Source: Chamaecyparis obtusa
Taxonomy: Eukaryota; Streptophyta; Pinopsida; Cupressales; Cupressaceae
Length of the DNA stretch: 64,000 nucleotides
Reading direction: 5' to 3'
Assembly: GCA_027943335.1 (NCBI GenBank)
Contig: BSBK01001302.1
Location: forward strand, 1,623,501-1,687,500
Shown here piece by piece: positions 54,521 through 64,000 of the stretch. Position numbers and translations under genes: made by a program. The notes below the pieces were generated by a model, which saw only the letters and a list, made by a program, of their open reading frames with translations, was not told the origin of the DNA and did not search any database. Positions within the stretch are counted from its first letter, which is position 1, and each line of letters opens with the position of its first letter.

Positions 54521-55608
54521 TGTTGGCATAAAGCTTAGTTGTCATCATTGGCAAACATCAAACACACCGGTACTCATGATAGAACAACAATGGTGAACCG
54601 GTAGAATGACTAATTGAACAGTGTACCTTAACCGGTCACAAGTTATACCGGTCTGGTCTTATCCAACTGGTCTTGGTAGACACCACAGGATGCAAATGAC
54701 TAATAGGTTGCACTCCATTGCAAATTTACCGGTTAGTGCTTTATAATCCGATCTGGATTATGCGGAGCGTTTTTTAGATGAGATGGAGTTAGATTTTTCA
54801 GTTGAAATGGAGTTAGCTCTATTTTCTGCGAGTGTTTCAAGGTAAACTAAATATTTGTTTGCAAGCTTTTTGATCAAGAGTTCTGCATGCGAGATTTTTG
54901 GTAGAGTTACAGCTTGGCTGCACTGTTTGGTGTAATTTTAATAAGATAATTTCTTATAAATTCAGGTCATCATGCACTAGAAGATGTGTTGTTGAAATTC
55001 AAGAGCATAGAGCGAGCAGAGAAGAAGAGAAGAGTCTTCTGAGAAGGGATATAGTCACATAGAGTGAAAGAGTGAGAAAGATGCAATAGCCAAGCAGAGG
55101 AAATAGTGAACAAGTATGATCTGAATCAACAGATACAATGTCAAAATAAGATCATTGCTTTTCGTGTGTGAAGCATATTTAAATCTCTTAACCAGGGTGA
55201 ACCCTAACAGGTTCTATTGTATAAATCCCTTCAGCGGGTGACATCTTTGCTGATGTTTTTAAGTCCTCTGATAAGGCGACTCCTCACAGGGTCAAGATCT
55301 TAACCGATCTTCTTTTAAATCCCTTAACCGGGTAGCACTTTGACCAGTGCTTTGTAAGCCTTTAATAGGGCACCTTTATTACTGCAGTAGTAGAGTTTCG
55401 TGGGTTTTGTCCCACCGTGGTTTTTTCCTTCTAACCGAGGGTTTCCACGTATAAATCTTGTGTTGACCTGTGCATTTAATTTTTGTTTATGATTTTCAAA
55501 GCATTCTTTTGTTTTCGGTATTAACAGGAATATTAATTAGAAGAAAAGAATACAAGAAATTGAATTTACTGATTCACCCCCCCTCTCAGTAACCGGTTAG
55601 GATTAACA
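54521..55608 (+). repeat. Solo LTR of the copia-type family
   Basis: TGTTGGCATAAAGC...GGATTAACA, 1088 bp, the same length as the 5' LTR at 42959. It is flanked by a perfect 5-bp duplication AATGT (54516-54520 and 55609-55613). No internal sequence, so it formed by LTR-LTR recombination or loss of the rest. Confidence 0.95.
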
Positions 55609-55613
55609 AATGT

Positions 55614-56430
55614 AATCTCAACAAATATTATTTCAAGGGCTAAACACCTTAATGAGGACTCAGCTTATTTAAATATATCACCTCCTTCTAGTAATATTTT
55701 TCTAATCGCCTCCACAAATATTAAGCCCTTCGATTATATTCCCCATGTTCTAATTTCATTGTGGGCCTTCTAAATTCCATGACAAATCTATTTCTCATAT
55801 GATCTATGGTATATCCCATTTTTGTGAATAGGCGAGTTTCTTTGAATGCCAAGTGTTCGGTGTTTGGTTGGAATAATTATATAAAGTAACAATCACTATA
55901 TTTGCGCTGCGTTGGATATCGCTCCATAACTGGTCGATCCTCATTCATTGAACACATTGGATAATTCTTCCTAACTCCCATGCTGAGTCACCACTATGTA
56001 GTGTGGAGTCTTCTCCGTAATACTACGTACCTCTTGCAACCTGCCTGAATCGTGTTTGATTGATGTCCCGATAATCTTCCCCTCTATTTTTATGCCCATT
56101 TATCAATAGGCTCGATAAGAGAAGACATATCTGTCTTCCATGGAGAATTCCCGATATTGCTAATATTCTACCCGTTCAAGAGGAAGGATCCAAAGGTGTT
56201 GAGTATGAGTCTGCGTAGATGTAAATGGGCTATGCTGGAGATAAGTACCATTGTGATACTGTCTAGTATATGTGCTTACCAATATTATTAATTTTGTCTC
56301 ATGCTATAAATATGTTCTCAAACTTTGTATCTATCATTTGAGACACATATTCAATTAACTAAATGCTGTGTCAACTGCTAATCTGCTGAGTTGTTTTTGA
56401 TCGTCGATTTGGATCCCTAAGAAGTTGGCT
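55614..56430. other. Unassigned region right of solo LTR
   Basis: No convincing gene. If the PBS-like site at 56431 is real, this would be the start of the internal part of a minus-strand LTR element, but no gag could be read. Confidence 0.3.
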
Positions 56431-56442
56431 CTGATACCATGT
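56431..56442 (-). other. Possible minus-strand primer binding site
   Basis: The plus strand reads GGCTCTGATACCA, which on the minus strand is TGGTATCAGAGCC, the canonical initiator Met-tRNA PBS. The base before it on that strand ends ...CTAACA, as an LTR end would. This implies an LTR to its right (about 56441-56790). Confidence 0.5.
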
Positions 56443-56790
56443 TAGTTTTAGGCTCGTTTAACCATAGGCATACTTATTTCCCTCCTAGCCAAAGACGGAC
56501 ATATATCGTTTCCCCCGAGCATCCTTAAATATATATTAATATGCACATATATATTTTATTCAAATTGTTGTATGTTAGAATGAGACCGCACATCTCATAA
56601 TCTATATGTAAGAGGCATCCTTTAACCAAGGGATGCCTCTCTTAATATATATTAATATAATTATATATTAAATAATTATTTCAATATAATATAATATAAA
56701 TATAATATAATAATTATACAATATGATGATAATTATATTATCACATAATAATATAATTATATCATCTCATAATAATAATATGAATATAAA
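56441..56790 (-). repeat. Possible minus-strand LTR, AT-rich
   Basis: TGTTAGTTTTAGG at the left is the reverse of an LTR end next to the PBS. A hairpin GAGGCATCC...GGGATGCCTC lies at about 56609-56640. A very AT-rich tract at 56641-56780 follows. The outer end and a target duplication were not found. The LINE B ORF1 starts directly to the right. Confidence 0.4.
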
Positions 56791-56795
56791 GGGGA

Positions 56796-57055
56796 ATGGA
56801 GCCGTTGGAAGGGCTTGGAGCGATGGGCGAGCTAGGGCTTCAGGCTAAGCATGGCGAAGTAGCTAAGCAACGATTTGCAGAGAAGAAGAATGGGTGTGTG
56901 AACGGGCGGCTGGTGCTTGGGCCGGCATCTGCATCCAAGCATCGACTTGGAGCAAAGGAGGGCGGTGGCATGATTGGGCCCCAATGCAGTGAGAAGGATG
57001 CACAGTTTGGGGGTTTCACTACTAACGTCGAGCGGTCTGTTCAAGAAACTTTGAA
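56796..57055 (+). pseudogene. LINE B ORF1, N-terminal part
   Basis: The frame from ATG 56796 (MEPLEGLGAMGELGLQAKHG) runs up to the solo-LTR insertion. The 5-bp TTGAA at 57051-57055 is repeated at 62602-62606, and the frame continues without a shift at 62607. The start may be later than the true 5' end of the LINE, which is unclear because AT-rich sequence borders it. Confidence 0.7.
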
Positions 57056-57737
57056 TGTAATGACCCTTACCAATAGGCCACTAAAAACCCCTCAAAAATG
57101 CAACTCAAAATGTAGATAGAAAATTATTTTGCAATATATGAGTTCGCTGTCCCAAAATTTCAGAATAATAGATAGCAACCAAATACCATCTAAAACACTA
57201 TCAATGATGTAGGAAATTGCTCAAAACCAGCGTTCCAGGACTCGCCGAGTCCATGCCTGACTCGGCGAGTCCGAGCCAGAGTCAGGCCAGCCGAGTCTGG
57301 CTGCCTCTGGACTCGGACTCGGCCGAGTCAGGCATGGACTCGCCGAGTCCTGCAGAGTCCATGGACTCGCCAGACTCGGCGAGTCCCGATGCCTGGACTC
57401 TGCCGGCAGTGAGCGCTTTTCAGCGCTTTAAAAAAGCACTTTTTAATTATTTTGTTTTGTTTTTTTGGTTTGTTATGCATGTTATAATATGTCTTTGACC
57501 TAAAAAGGTCATTCTATCACTTGCATAAGGAAAGAAAAGAGAAAAAAAGCTTGAGAGAAGAGGATTGGGGTTTTAGGAAGAAAACCGGTTGGCTCTCATT
57601 GAAGAATTGCTGATTGTTTGTTCAACTTTGTTGCACTTTGTAGCTTGCATGTAAGCATTGAGAGGAGTTGAAAGACACATTTGGAGGAGGCTTCTACAAA
57701 GTTGATTTGCATTTCCATTTCTAGAGCAAATTCCAAG

Positions 57738-57944
57738 AGGTATGTTACTTTCTTTTTGTTGTTTTGTATTTTTTTTTTGCATTCATGAATCTTTTTTTGT
57801 TTCCATTTTGTTTAGTATTTAGTATTTACAAATTACAATTTTACATTTCTAGTGTTGGTAAACCGTAAAATTGATTTTCAGTTTCTATAATATATATTGT
57901 AGTCTTGTAGATGCTTATTTTGTTTTATTTATGATATATTGCAG
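57738..57944 (+). other. Probable 5' UTR intron of hAT B transposase
   Basis: CAAGAG/GTATGTTACT at about 57740 is a good donor, and ATATATTGCAG at about 57944 is a good acceptor, 14 bases before the ATG at 57959. It is supported by conservation of both sites in copy A on the other strand. Confidence 0.6.
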
Positions 57945-57958
57945 CTGCCACCACTATC

Positions 57959-60866
57959 ATGTCTCAGACTAAGGGTAGTGGAAGTGGAAGTATGCCTAAA
58001 ACAAACCCGGATGCAGACCCTCGTGCCGTAGCAAGGGATGAGGCTTGGTTACATGCCATCCCTGGCCATAAAAAAGGAGTTGTTACATGTTGGCATTGTA
58101 AGGTAACATATAATGGGGGAGGCATTAATAGGCTAAAATATCATCTTGCACATATACCAAAGCGGGATGCCAAAGCATGTTTACTGGTTCCCGAAGATGT
58201 CAAACGCAGGATGATAGCTATTTTAGAGGCAGCTGAAGAGAAGAAAGAATTACAGAAGAAACAAGCAGAAGAAATGGCAGCCTTAGCTACACAGGGCTCT
58301 TCAAGGACACATGCTAGGACTCCTATTGACACTAGTACTACTAGTACTACTTCTGCATCTGCGAGTGTGAGCATTGGGGGTCGGGTTCGTAAGAAACCAT
58401 CCACACTTGATTCCATCTTTGCTCCACGCACAACTCCTGGTGCACAACCATCGCTTGAGGGCATGAATTGGAATAAGGAGATGCATGACAAAGCAAAACT
58501 AGCACTTGGAGATTTTTTCTTCTACAACAACCTTCCATTCAATGCAGCAAGGTACTTATTAATATATAATTTTAATTTTTAATTTCTATGTCTTACTTCT
58601 CTTGCTTTAGGTCTTCTTTTTAATTTATTTATTTAATTGCTTTTAGGTCTCCATATTGGCAAATTGCCATAGATGCTGTTACTGTTTGTGGTGCGGGGTT
58701 CAAAGCCCCTAATGATGAGGAGCTAAGAGGTCCTATTTTGTCCCAACGAGTTGCTGATGTACAAGTTGAAATTGAGGAGCAACGTAAGGTATGGAAGGCA
58801 AAGGGTTGCACCATCATGACAGATGGTTGGACTGATAGAAGAAATAGGACACTTCTGAATTTCCTTGTCTCCTCATCAGGTATGTTAAGTTTTTAAGCTA
58901 TAAGACTTAAGTTATGAAACTATGAATTAGATTGATCATTGATCATAGTAGTAAGTACTACTACTAAATTGCTTTATTTTTTCTCAGGTGGTACAATGTT
59001 TTTGAAATCCATTGATGCCTCGGGGAAGACAAAAAATGCTGAGTATCTTTGTGAGGTGATAGAGGGAGTGTTGAAGGAGGTTGGTGAGGAGAATGTGGTG
59101 CAAATATGCACAGATAATGCAGCAAATTATGTTGCAGCAGGTAAAATTTTAAATTATTTTAATTTTTAATTTCTATGTCTTACTTCTCTTGCTTTAAGTC
59201 TTTTTTTTAATTTGTTTATTTTTTTTGTAGGTAAACTTCTTATGGAGAGGCACCCTCACATATTTTGGACCCCTTGTGCCGCTCATTGCATTGACCTCAT
59301 GTTGGAGGACCTTGGCAAACTTCCTTGGATCAAAACATGTGTAGACATAGGAAGAAATATTTGCAAGTATATATATAATCATACTTGGGTCCTCAACCTT
59401 ATGAGGCAACACACAAAGCAAAAAGAGTTGTCTCGTCCAGGGGTCACTAGATTTGCAACAAATTTTCTCATGTTGCAATCCATGCTCAAGTCAAAGGCCG
59501 GTATGAAAGGCATGTTTGTATGTGAGGAGTGGACAAGATCATCATATGCAAAGACCACTGCAGGGGCTGCCATGGTTGACATGGTTTTTGATGAGAGAAA
59601 CTTTTGGCAACCGGCCAAAGAGATTGTTGATGTAATTTTCCTTTTTGTCCTCATTTCCAATTCCCTTTCATATCATTATTTTTTGTTAAACACTTGTTTA
59701 TAACTTTATGTTCATTGTTCAACTTCATTTATTGCAGCTTGTACGACCTCTTGTTGTTCTCCTACGGGTTGCTGATGGAGAGAAGCCCTCAATGGGATAC
59801 ATTTATGAGGGCATGGATAGGGTGAAAGAGGCCATTCGATCCTTTTATGCAGGAAATCAAGATAGATATGGTCCCCTATGGGATGTTATTGATAGGCGAT
59901 GGCACAATCTACTTCACAGGCCTATACATGCAGCTGCCTACTTCCTTAATCCAGCATACCAATTCAGCCCAAGTTTCAAGGCTGATGGGGAGGTGTGGAG
60001 TGGCCTCTATGATGTTATAGAGAGGATGTCACTTGATGATGCAATTTCCACAAGTACAGTCCGTGAGGTAGAGATGTACACCAAAGCACAAGGGGACTTA
60101 TTTGCACGAGAGATATGCAAAAAAAATCGAACTGCATTGATGCCTGGTAAGAATCTATGATTCCAAATTCTAATTTCTAATTTCTAATTCTATTACGGTT
60201 TACCACTTTAGAATCTAGATTGATAAAGTTAAAGTTATAGAACTGATTTCAAATTTTCTTGTTTCAGATGTATGGTGGGAGATGTTTGGTACTAAGGTGC
60301 CAAATCTACAGAGGATTGCCATTCGTATCTTGAGCCAGCCATCTAGTGCTTCAGGATGCGAACGCAATTGGAGTATGTTTGAGCATATACACTCCAAGAA
60401 GCGCAACAGGTTGGCCGTGAAAAAGATGAATGATCTTGTGTTTGTTCACTACAACCTTCGCCTTCGTCACAAACGTATCTTGGGCACTGACACATCTCCA
60501 ATTCAATTAGAGAACATTGATCCACAAGAAGAGTGGAACACTGAGATGAATGATCCTGTCTTCAGTGATAGAGACTTGGAGTGGGTTGATCAGGTGGATC
60601 GAGAGGCAGAGGCAGTAGCGATGGCACAGGAGGAGGCTAGAGCACGAGGAGACCCAGTGCAGGACCCTGAGGCTGACAGTGGTGGATCCGAGTCTGATGA
60701 TGAGGATTATGAGGAGGGTGATGATGAGGAGGATGATGAGGAGGAGGAGGTTTCCGATGAGCATGTCACTGAGGATCCTGTTTTGGTTCAGCCTCAGACA
60801 CAGGGAGAGAGGATGGCTATAGAGTCTTCCATTTGTCATTTTAGGCGTACTCGTAGGAGGACATAG
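57959..60866 (+). CDS. hAT transposase, copy B (795 aa, six coding exons)
   Basis: Coding exons are 57959-58551, 58647-58879, 58988-59140, 59231-59631, 59738-60146 and 60268-60866. All introns are GT-AG and short (84-121 bp). The exon total is 2388 bp with no internal stop. Domains: an N-terminal BED-type zinc finger (CWHCKVTYNGG..KYHLAH, about residues 42-66) for DNA binding; the RNase H-like core with catalytic Asp motifs MTDGWTDRRNR (exon 2) and CTDNAANYVAAG (exon 3); the HIFWTPCAAHCIDLMLEDLG block; and the C-terminal dimerisation domain with the catalytic Glu in SASGCERNWSMFEHIH. An Asp/Glu-rich tail and a basic end RRTRRRT follow. The ATG at 57959 is chosen because an acceptor site lies just upstream. 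The protein would act in the nucleus, excising the element at its TIRs and making 8-bp duplications. It appears able to encode a functional enzyme, but expression is unknown. Confidence 0.93.
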
Positions 60867-61317
60867 GCTACTATGAGGCTATGAGCCTTTATTTTGAATC
60901 TTTGATATATGTTTTGAACTTCTCATTCCATGGATTTCATATTCCATGAATATTGTAGACATTTTGATTTATCATTTGACAGTGACACTATATTTCAGAT
61001 TTCTATATGTTATTTGGTTTAACAGTGTCAGTAACTTTAACTAGTTTTCTTCAGAAATCCGTATTTTTACTTATGTGATCTATGCAAAGTTGTGTATGTG
61101 TGCAAAGGAGTTTCTATTTATCTCAATTATTGTGTATTAGATGTTAATTGACTAAATATTGCAGGAAAAAAACTTAAAATCCTTAAAAATCTTTGCATTT
61201 CATGGGTTTTTTGATTTGCCGAGTCCTTGCCGAGTCCGGGCGCCGAGTCCGAGTCCGAGTCCATTTTGAGCTTTTCGAGTCCGAGGCGAGTCCGAGTCTT
61301 GGAACACTGCTCAAAAC

Positions 61318-61616
61318 CATATGCCATTCATATATCAACAATTTGCAACAATGCCATACATATTTCAGTCAATAATATGATCATCAAATCCTAGGTTTAC
61401 AATATAGATAGACTGAAAATTACAATGCCCTTTCACTTGCAAAATCCTAGCCTTCCTTTGATACCAATAATGCCAAATGGCAAACAAAGACAAGCACAAT
61501 GTAAAATAGTAAAGTGCTGAAGCTATATTTTGTACTCAGCTGAAAACATACATTTCTTAAAAAATATGGCAAATGCCAAATGAGAAGTGAGGAACCTGAT
61601 TGTAGATGGCTGCAAT
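61318..61616. other. Solo LTR part right of hAT B
   Basis: Non-coding LTR sequence. The minus strand carries TATTGGTATCAAAGG at about 61455-61470, which resembles a PBS but lies inside the unit bounded by TTGAA duplications. Confidence 0.5.
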
Positions 61617-62015
61617 AATTTTTCGGACTACTTTTTCGCTCTGCTTTTTTGGATATGCTTTTTCGCTTTGCTTTTTCGGATCTGCTTTTTCGTTTTTCTT
61701 TTTCGAATCTGCTTTTTCGGATTGCTTTTTCGGATCTGCTTTTTCGCTTTGCTTTTTCATATTTGCTTTTTGCTTTGCTTTTTCGGGTCTGCTTTTTCGC
61801 TTTGCTTTTTCGGATCTGCTTTTTCGCTTTGCTTTTTCGGATCTGCTTTTTCGGACTGCTTTTTCGCTTTGCTTTTTCGGATCTGCTTTTTCGCTTTGCT
61901 TTTTCGGATCTGCTTTTTCGCTTTGCTTTTTTCGGATTTGCTTTTTTCAGATCTACTTTTTCAGACTGCTTTTTCGCTTTGCTTTTTCGGATCTACTTTT
62001 TTGGACCTGCTTTTT
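61617..62015. repeat. GCTTTTTCG minisatellite in solo LTR
   Basis: About thirty 13-14 bp subunits alternate between GCTTTTTCGGATCT and GCTTTTTCGCTTT, so the higher-order period is about 27 bp. All forward frames stay open and predict Phe/Leu/Cys-rich peptides. The minus strand predicts KKQSEKADP repeats. These frames are a by-product of the repeat. Confidence 0.92.
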
Positions 62016-62601
62016 TCCTCTTGCAACCAAAACTCAAACTCTCAGGTAAGTCTGAGGACTCCAAATAAGCTCAACTTGAAATGGCTGAACACCACTTCCG
62101 AAGTGCAACCCTTCAAAGGATATTTCACCTCCTTAGTTATGCAAATCCTTAGGAGGCTCCGTTCCTAATGATCAAATGACAATCTGCAGACCAAGATGGC
62201 GCCACAAATGCTCAAAGAGAAAAGTAGTGTAAACTCAAGTCATGGGATGTCCAAAATGAGAGGCCAAGCACTCTGTTTATTCACTTTTCTAAGAAGCCAC
62301 TAGAACTTCTAGAAGTATCTATAAAATATTCTTATAAAATCCCTTTATAATGCACTTTTAGATAAAAAATAACTTTATAAAATAAAAAGTGCAACTCAAC
62401 TCAAAATTATAACATTTTGGCCCCACATAACACATTATAATAAAAAATATGATAAACACTATCTCTCCAAAAGAAAATAAGACCATCCAATCCCCAAATA
62501 ATCATCAGAATGACTCTCTCCACATCGCCACTAGTCTACGAGAGCCTGTGATAGACTGATTCGGCACGCCAAACGATGTCAGCCAGAATGGGGACATGAC
62601 A
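62016..62601 (-). other. Solo LTR, 5' part on the minus strand
   Basis: Non-coding LTR sequence up to its TGTCATGTCCCC start at 62601. Includes AT-rich text and GGGGCCAAAATGTT (minus strand, about 62420). Confidence 0.6.
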
Positions 62602-62606
62602 TTGAA

Positions 62607-64000
62607 GCCCCCTTTACATCAGTTTGAACAGGCGCATGGGGAGAGGCGACAACATGCTGGAGAAAATCTGGAGGTTGGGGGCACCTCAGATGCTGCTTTT
62701 GGGTTTGAGATGGAGCGGTTGGGGGGTTTTAGGAAGTCTGGAAAAGCCCGTGGAGGTGCTCTGGAGGCACATAAAGGTTTTCTTGGCCTCTCGTCCAAGA
62801 ATGATTTAACAGGGAAGTGGAAGGCTCCAGCTCGTAATGGCCAAAATGGTGAACGGGTCTTGAAGGCAATGATCAAGCCCATGGAAGAGCCTCTCTCTGT
62901 GGTGCTTGAAAAAGATATAGAAGCGGAAATCCTCCATAACACGGTGGTTTTCTCAAATCTTGGATTGATAGGGCGTTTCAGAGGTTTTTGGCCGAGCTTG
63001 AAAGCCCTTAGCACGTGGATATCAGAGCACTGGGAACCGCTGTTGGAAGGCTATGTTCAAATCTACCCTACTGCAAGGGGCTTTTTTACTGTTGTGTTTG
63101 AAAAAGAGCAGGATAGAAATATGATTTTATGTGATTCATTCTAGGACTGGGATGACAAGTTTGCACTTATGCTAAAACCTTGGCATCCGGCTTTTTGTCC
63201 TGCCTCCGAAGCCTTTGACAGGGTCTCTATTTGGGTTCGTCTCCCGAATTTTCCTCTTCATTTCTAGTTTGATTCTTGTTTGGAGGCCTTAGGAAATTTT
63301 TTAGGCAACTTCTTAATGGTGGATGAGGGGTCTTCTAATCTCTTGCACTCTACTTATGCTCGGATCCTTGTGGAGATGGACATTTCTGGGGATCTTCCTC
63401 AAGAAATTTTGATTAAAACTTCCATTGGTTGTTTGGTTCAGTCTGTAGATTATGAAGGTGTGCCCTTCCGGTGTAGGAAATGTTTCAAAATGGGCCATTT
63501 GGCTGCCCAATGTGCTAAGTCAAGGCTGGTTAAGGAGGCCTCTTGGTGGAGGGACGTCTCTTCTTCGCTTTACACGGTGGAGAAGAAGGTTGAAAGTCTG
63601 AAGAGTTATGCACAGGCTGTGCACAATGATGGTGAGCAGGGTGTCTCTGAGGTTCCGAAACTGGCTACACAGTCTCCCTTGGATAATGGCTCGGTTCAAG
63701 TGAGGGACCCAAATTTACAAAGCAGTGTTGGCACTCCGGATAGCCGGGAGAAGCTAAAATCTGTGGGCTCTCGAGAGATGGAGAAGATGGCAGCTATAGA
63801 GGAAATTCCTGGACAGCCAAGGGTGGATGGTTTGGCTGATCCTTTTCAAGATTAAGATGGTTTCCTTGAGGATTGGCGACAAGAGGCTTCGCGGTTGGAA
63901 GAGGGCTGGGAAGTGGTGAAGAAGAGAAAGGGGAAAAAAATGATGAAGAATTCCTTTGAAATGATTCTTCGTTCCCACACCAAAAGGGGTGTTAGGAGAT
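62607..64000 (+). pseudogene. LINE B ORF1, main part (DUF4283 and zinc knuckle, decayed)
   Basis: The frame resumes in phase with 56796-57055. It encodes a Gly/Arg-rich linker, then a DUF4283-type region (IEAEILHNTVVFSNLGLIGR, then YVQIYPTARGFFTVVFEKEQ, DDKFALMLKPWHPAF, VSIWVRLPNFPLHF), then YARILVEMDISGDLPQEILI and the CCHC-type knuckle CRKCFKMGHLAAQC (about 63471-63512). It ends in a WEVVKKRKGKK tail typical of plant L1 ORF1. This protein binds LINE RNA. Stops at 63142, about 63267 and 63853 break the frame. ORF2 would lie beyond the window end. Confidence 0.85.

Larger units (their letters stand above)
57228..61309 (+). mobile_element. hAT transposon copy B (4082 bp), apparently intact
   Basis: Perfect 8-bp target duplication CTCAAAAC (57220-57227 and 61310-61317). 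TIRs are CAGCGTTCCAGGACTCG at the left and CAGTGTTCCAAGACTCG on the reverse strand at the right: 17 bp with two differences. Subterminal regions (57236-57410 and 61215-61300) are packed with GACTCGGCGAGTC-type palindromes. A complete transposase gene lies between. It is nested in a solo LTR, itself in LINE B, so it is the youngest of three layers. Confidence 0.96.
57056..62601 (-). mobile_element. Solo gypsy-type LTR in LINE B ORF1, containing hAT copy B
   Basis: On the minus strand it starts TGTCATGTCCCC, very like the chromovirus LTR start TGTGATRTCCCC, and ends GGGTCATTACA. TTGAA flanks both sides. Without hAT B and its duplication the LTR is 1456 bp. It contains the GCTTTTTCG minisatellite at about 61617-62010 and the GGGGCCA text shared with the other gypsy LTRs (about 62420). 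There is no internal coding part. Confidence 0.85.

Noticed and set aside
54402..54596. Short open frame running into the solo LTR
   Set aside because: It crosses the LTR boundary and target duplication, so the fused peptide is accidental.
57217..57498. Plus-strand open frame rich in Ser/Pro/Asp at the left end of hAT B
   Set aside because: It crosses the target duplication and TIR and is made of the GACTCGG subterminal repeats. Its frame has no conserved start or domain.
61455..61470. Minus-strand TATTGGTATCAAAGG as a primer binding site next to an LTR
   Set aside because: The TTGAA duplications and restored LINE frame show that the unit 57056-62601 is a single LTR, so this site is internal and probably coincidental.
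61587..62168. Open frames of up to 193 codons predicting Phe/Leu/Cys-rich membrane proteins
   Set aside because: They follow from the GCTTTTTCG minisatellite, which stays open in all three forward frames. No gene signal surrounds them.
1..64000. CRISPR arrays, rRNA genes, bacterial operons or complete tRNA genes
   Set aside because: None seen. Regular repeats are minisatellites without spacers, and the tRNA-like units at 49028-49378 lack a full cloverleaf.

Overview
This is a plant nuclear window built almost entirely of nested transposable elements, with two exons of one ordinary host gene and one decayed receptor-gene fragment. The evidence is Ty3/gypsy chromovirus, copia-type LTR, L1-type LINE and hAT sequences, plant-style split genes, initiator-Met primer binding sites and AT-rich spacers. 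The density of old, layered LTR elements and the long TE-filled intron would suit a very large genome such as a gymnosperm. The species cannot be named from the sequence.

Left third (1-24200). A minus-strand LTR-type element, called family X here, occupies about 641-7069. It has an LTR-like part, a long decayed protein of unknown function and a repeat-rich leader. It abuts an old plus-strand Ty3/gypsy element (gypsy-2) whose LTR starts at 7070. The gypsy-2 gag is broken by a 5'-truncated hAT remnant (about 9516-11440) and then by a complete chromovirus (11800-23667, target duplication AGCAG). The 3' LTR of the chromovirus holds hAT copy A (18847-22881, minus strand). With hAT A and its 8-bp duplication removed, both chromovirus LTRs are exactly 1211 bp.

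Middle (24200-42958). Here lie a 42-bp minisatellite, long degenerate repeat arrays that look like a second, plus-strand family X copy, and a minus-strand LINE (LINE A, about 28104-36560). LINE A has an RRM-like ORF1 and an endonuclease-RT ORF2, and ORF2 is split by hAT copy C (about 30537-34488). A family X-like LTR follows at about 37300-38170. Two exons of a vacuolar glucose or xylose transporter-like MFS gene lie at 41707-41787 and 42071-42169, with intact splice sites.

Right third (42959-64000). A copia-type LTR element with 1088-bp LTRs has a coiled-coil, zinc-knuckle gag. Where pol would be expected it carries a very long ORF of unknown function, which is split by a 2656-bp LTR-like insertion. 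After it come a truncated 3' LTR, an LRR receptor pseudogene fragment, a solo LTR of the same copia family (54521-55608, duplication AATGT), and a plant L1-type LINE (LINE B) whose ORF1 starts at 56796. LINE B is interrupted by a solo gypsy-type LTR (57056-62601, duplication TTGAA), which is itself interrupted by hAT copy B (57228-61309, duplication CTCAAAAC).

The most notable object is hAT copy B. It has near-perfect TIRs, perfect 8-bp target duplications and six exons with correct splice sites that add up to an uninterrupted 795-codon transposase with the D-D-E residues present. Copy A, its close relative, keeps its frames open but has lost a catalytic Asp, one splice donor and one splice acceptor, all by G-to-A changes. 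The second object worth attention is the pair of LTR elements that carry long proteins of unknown function and no visible pol.
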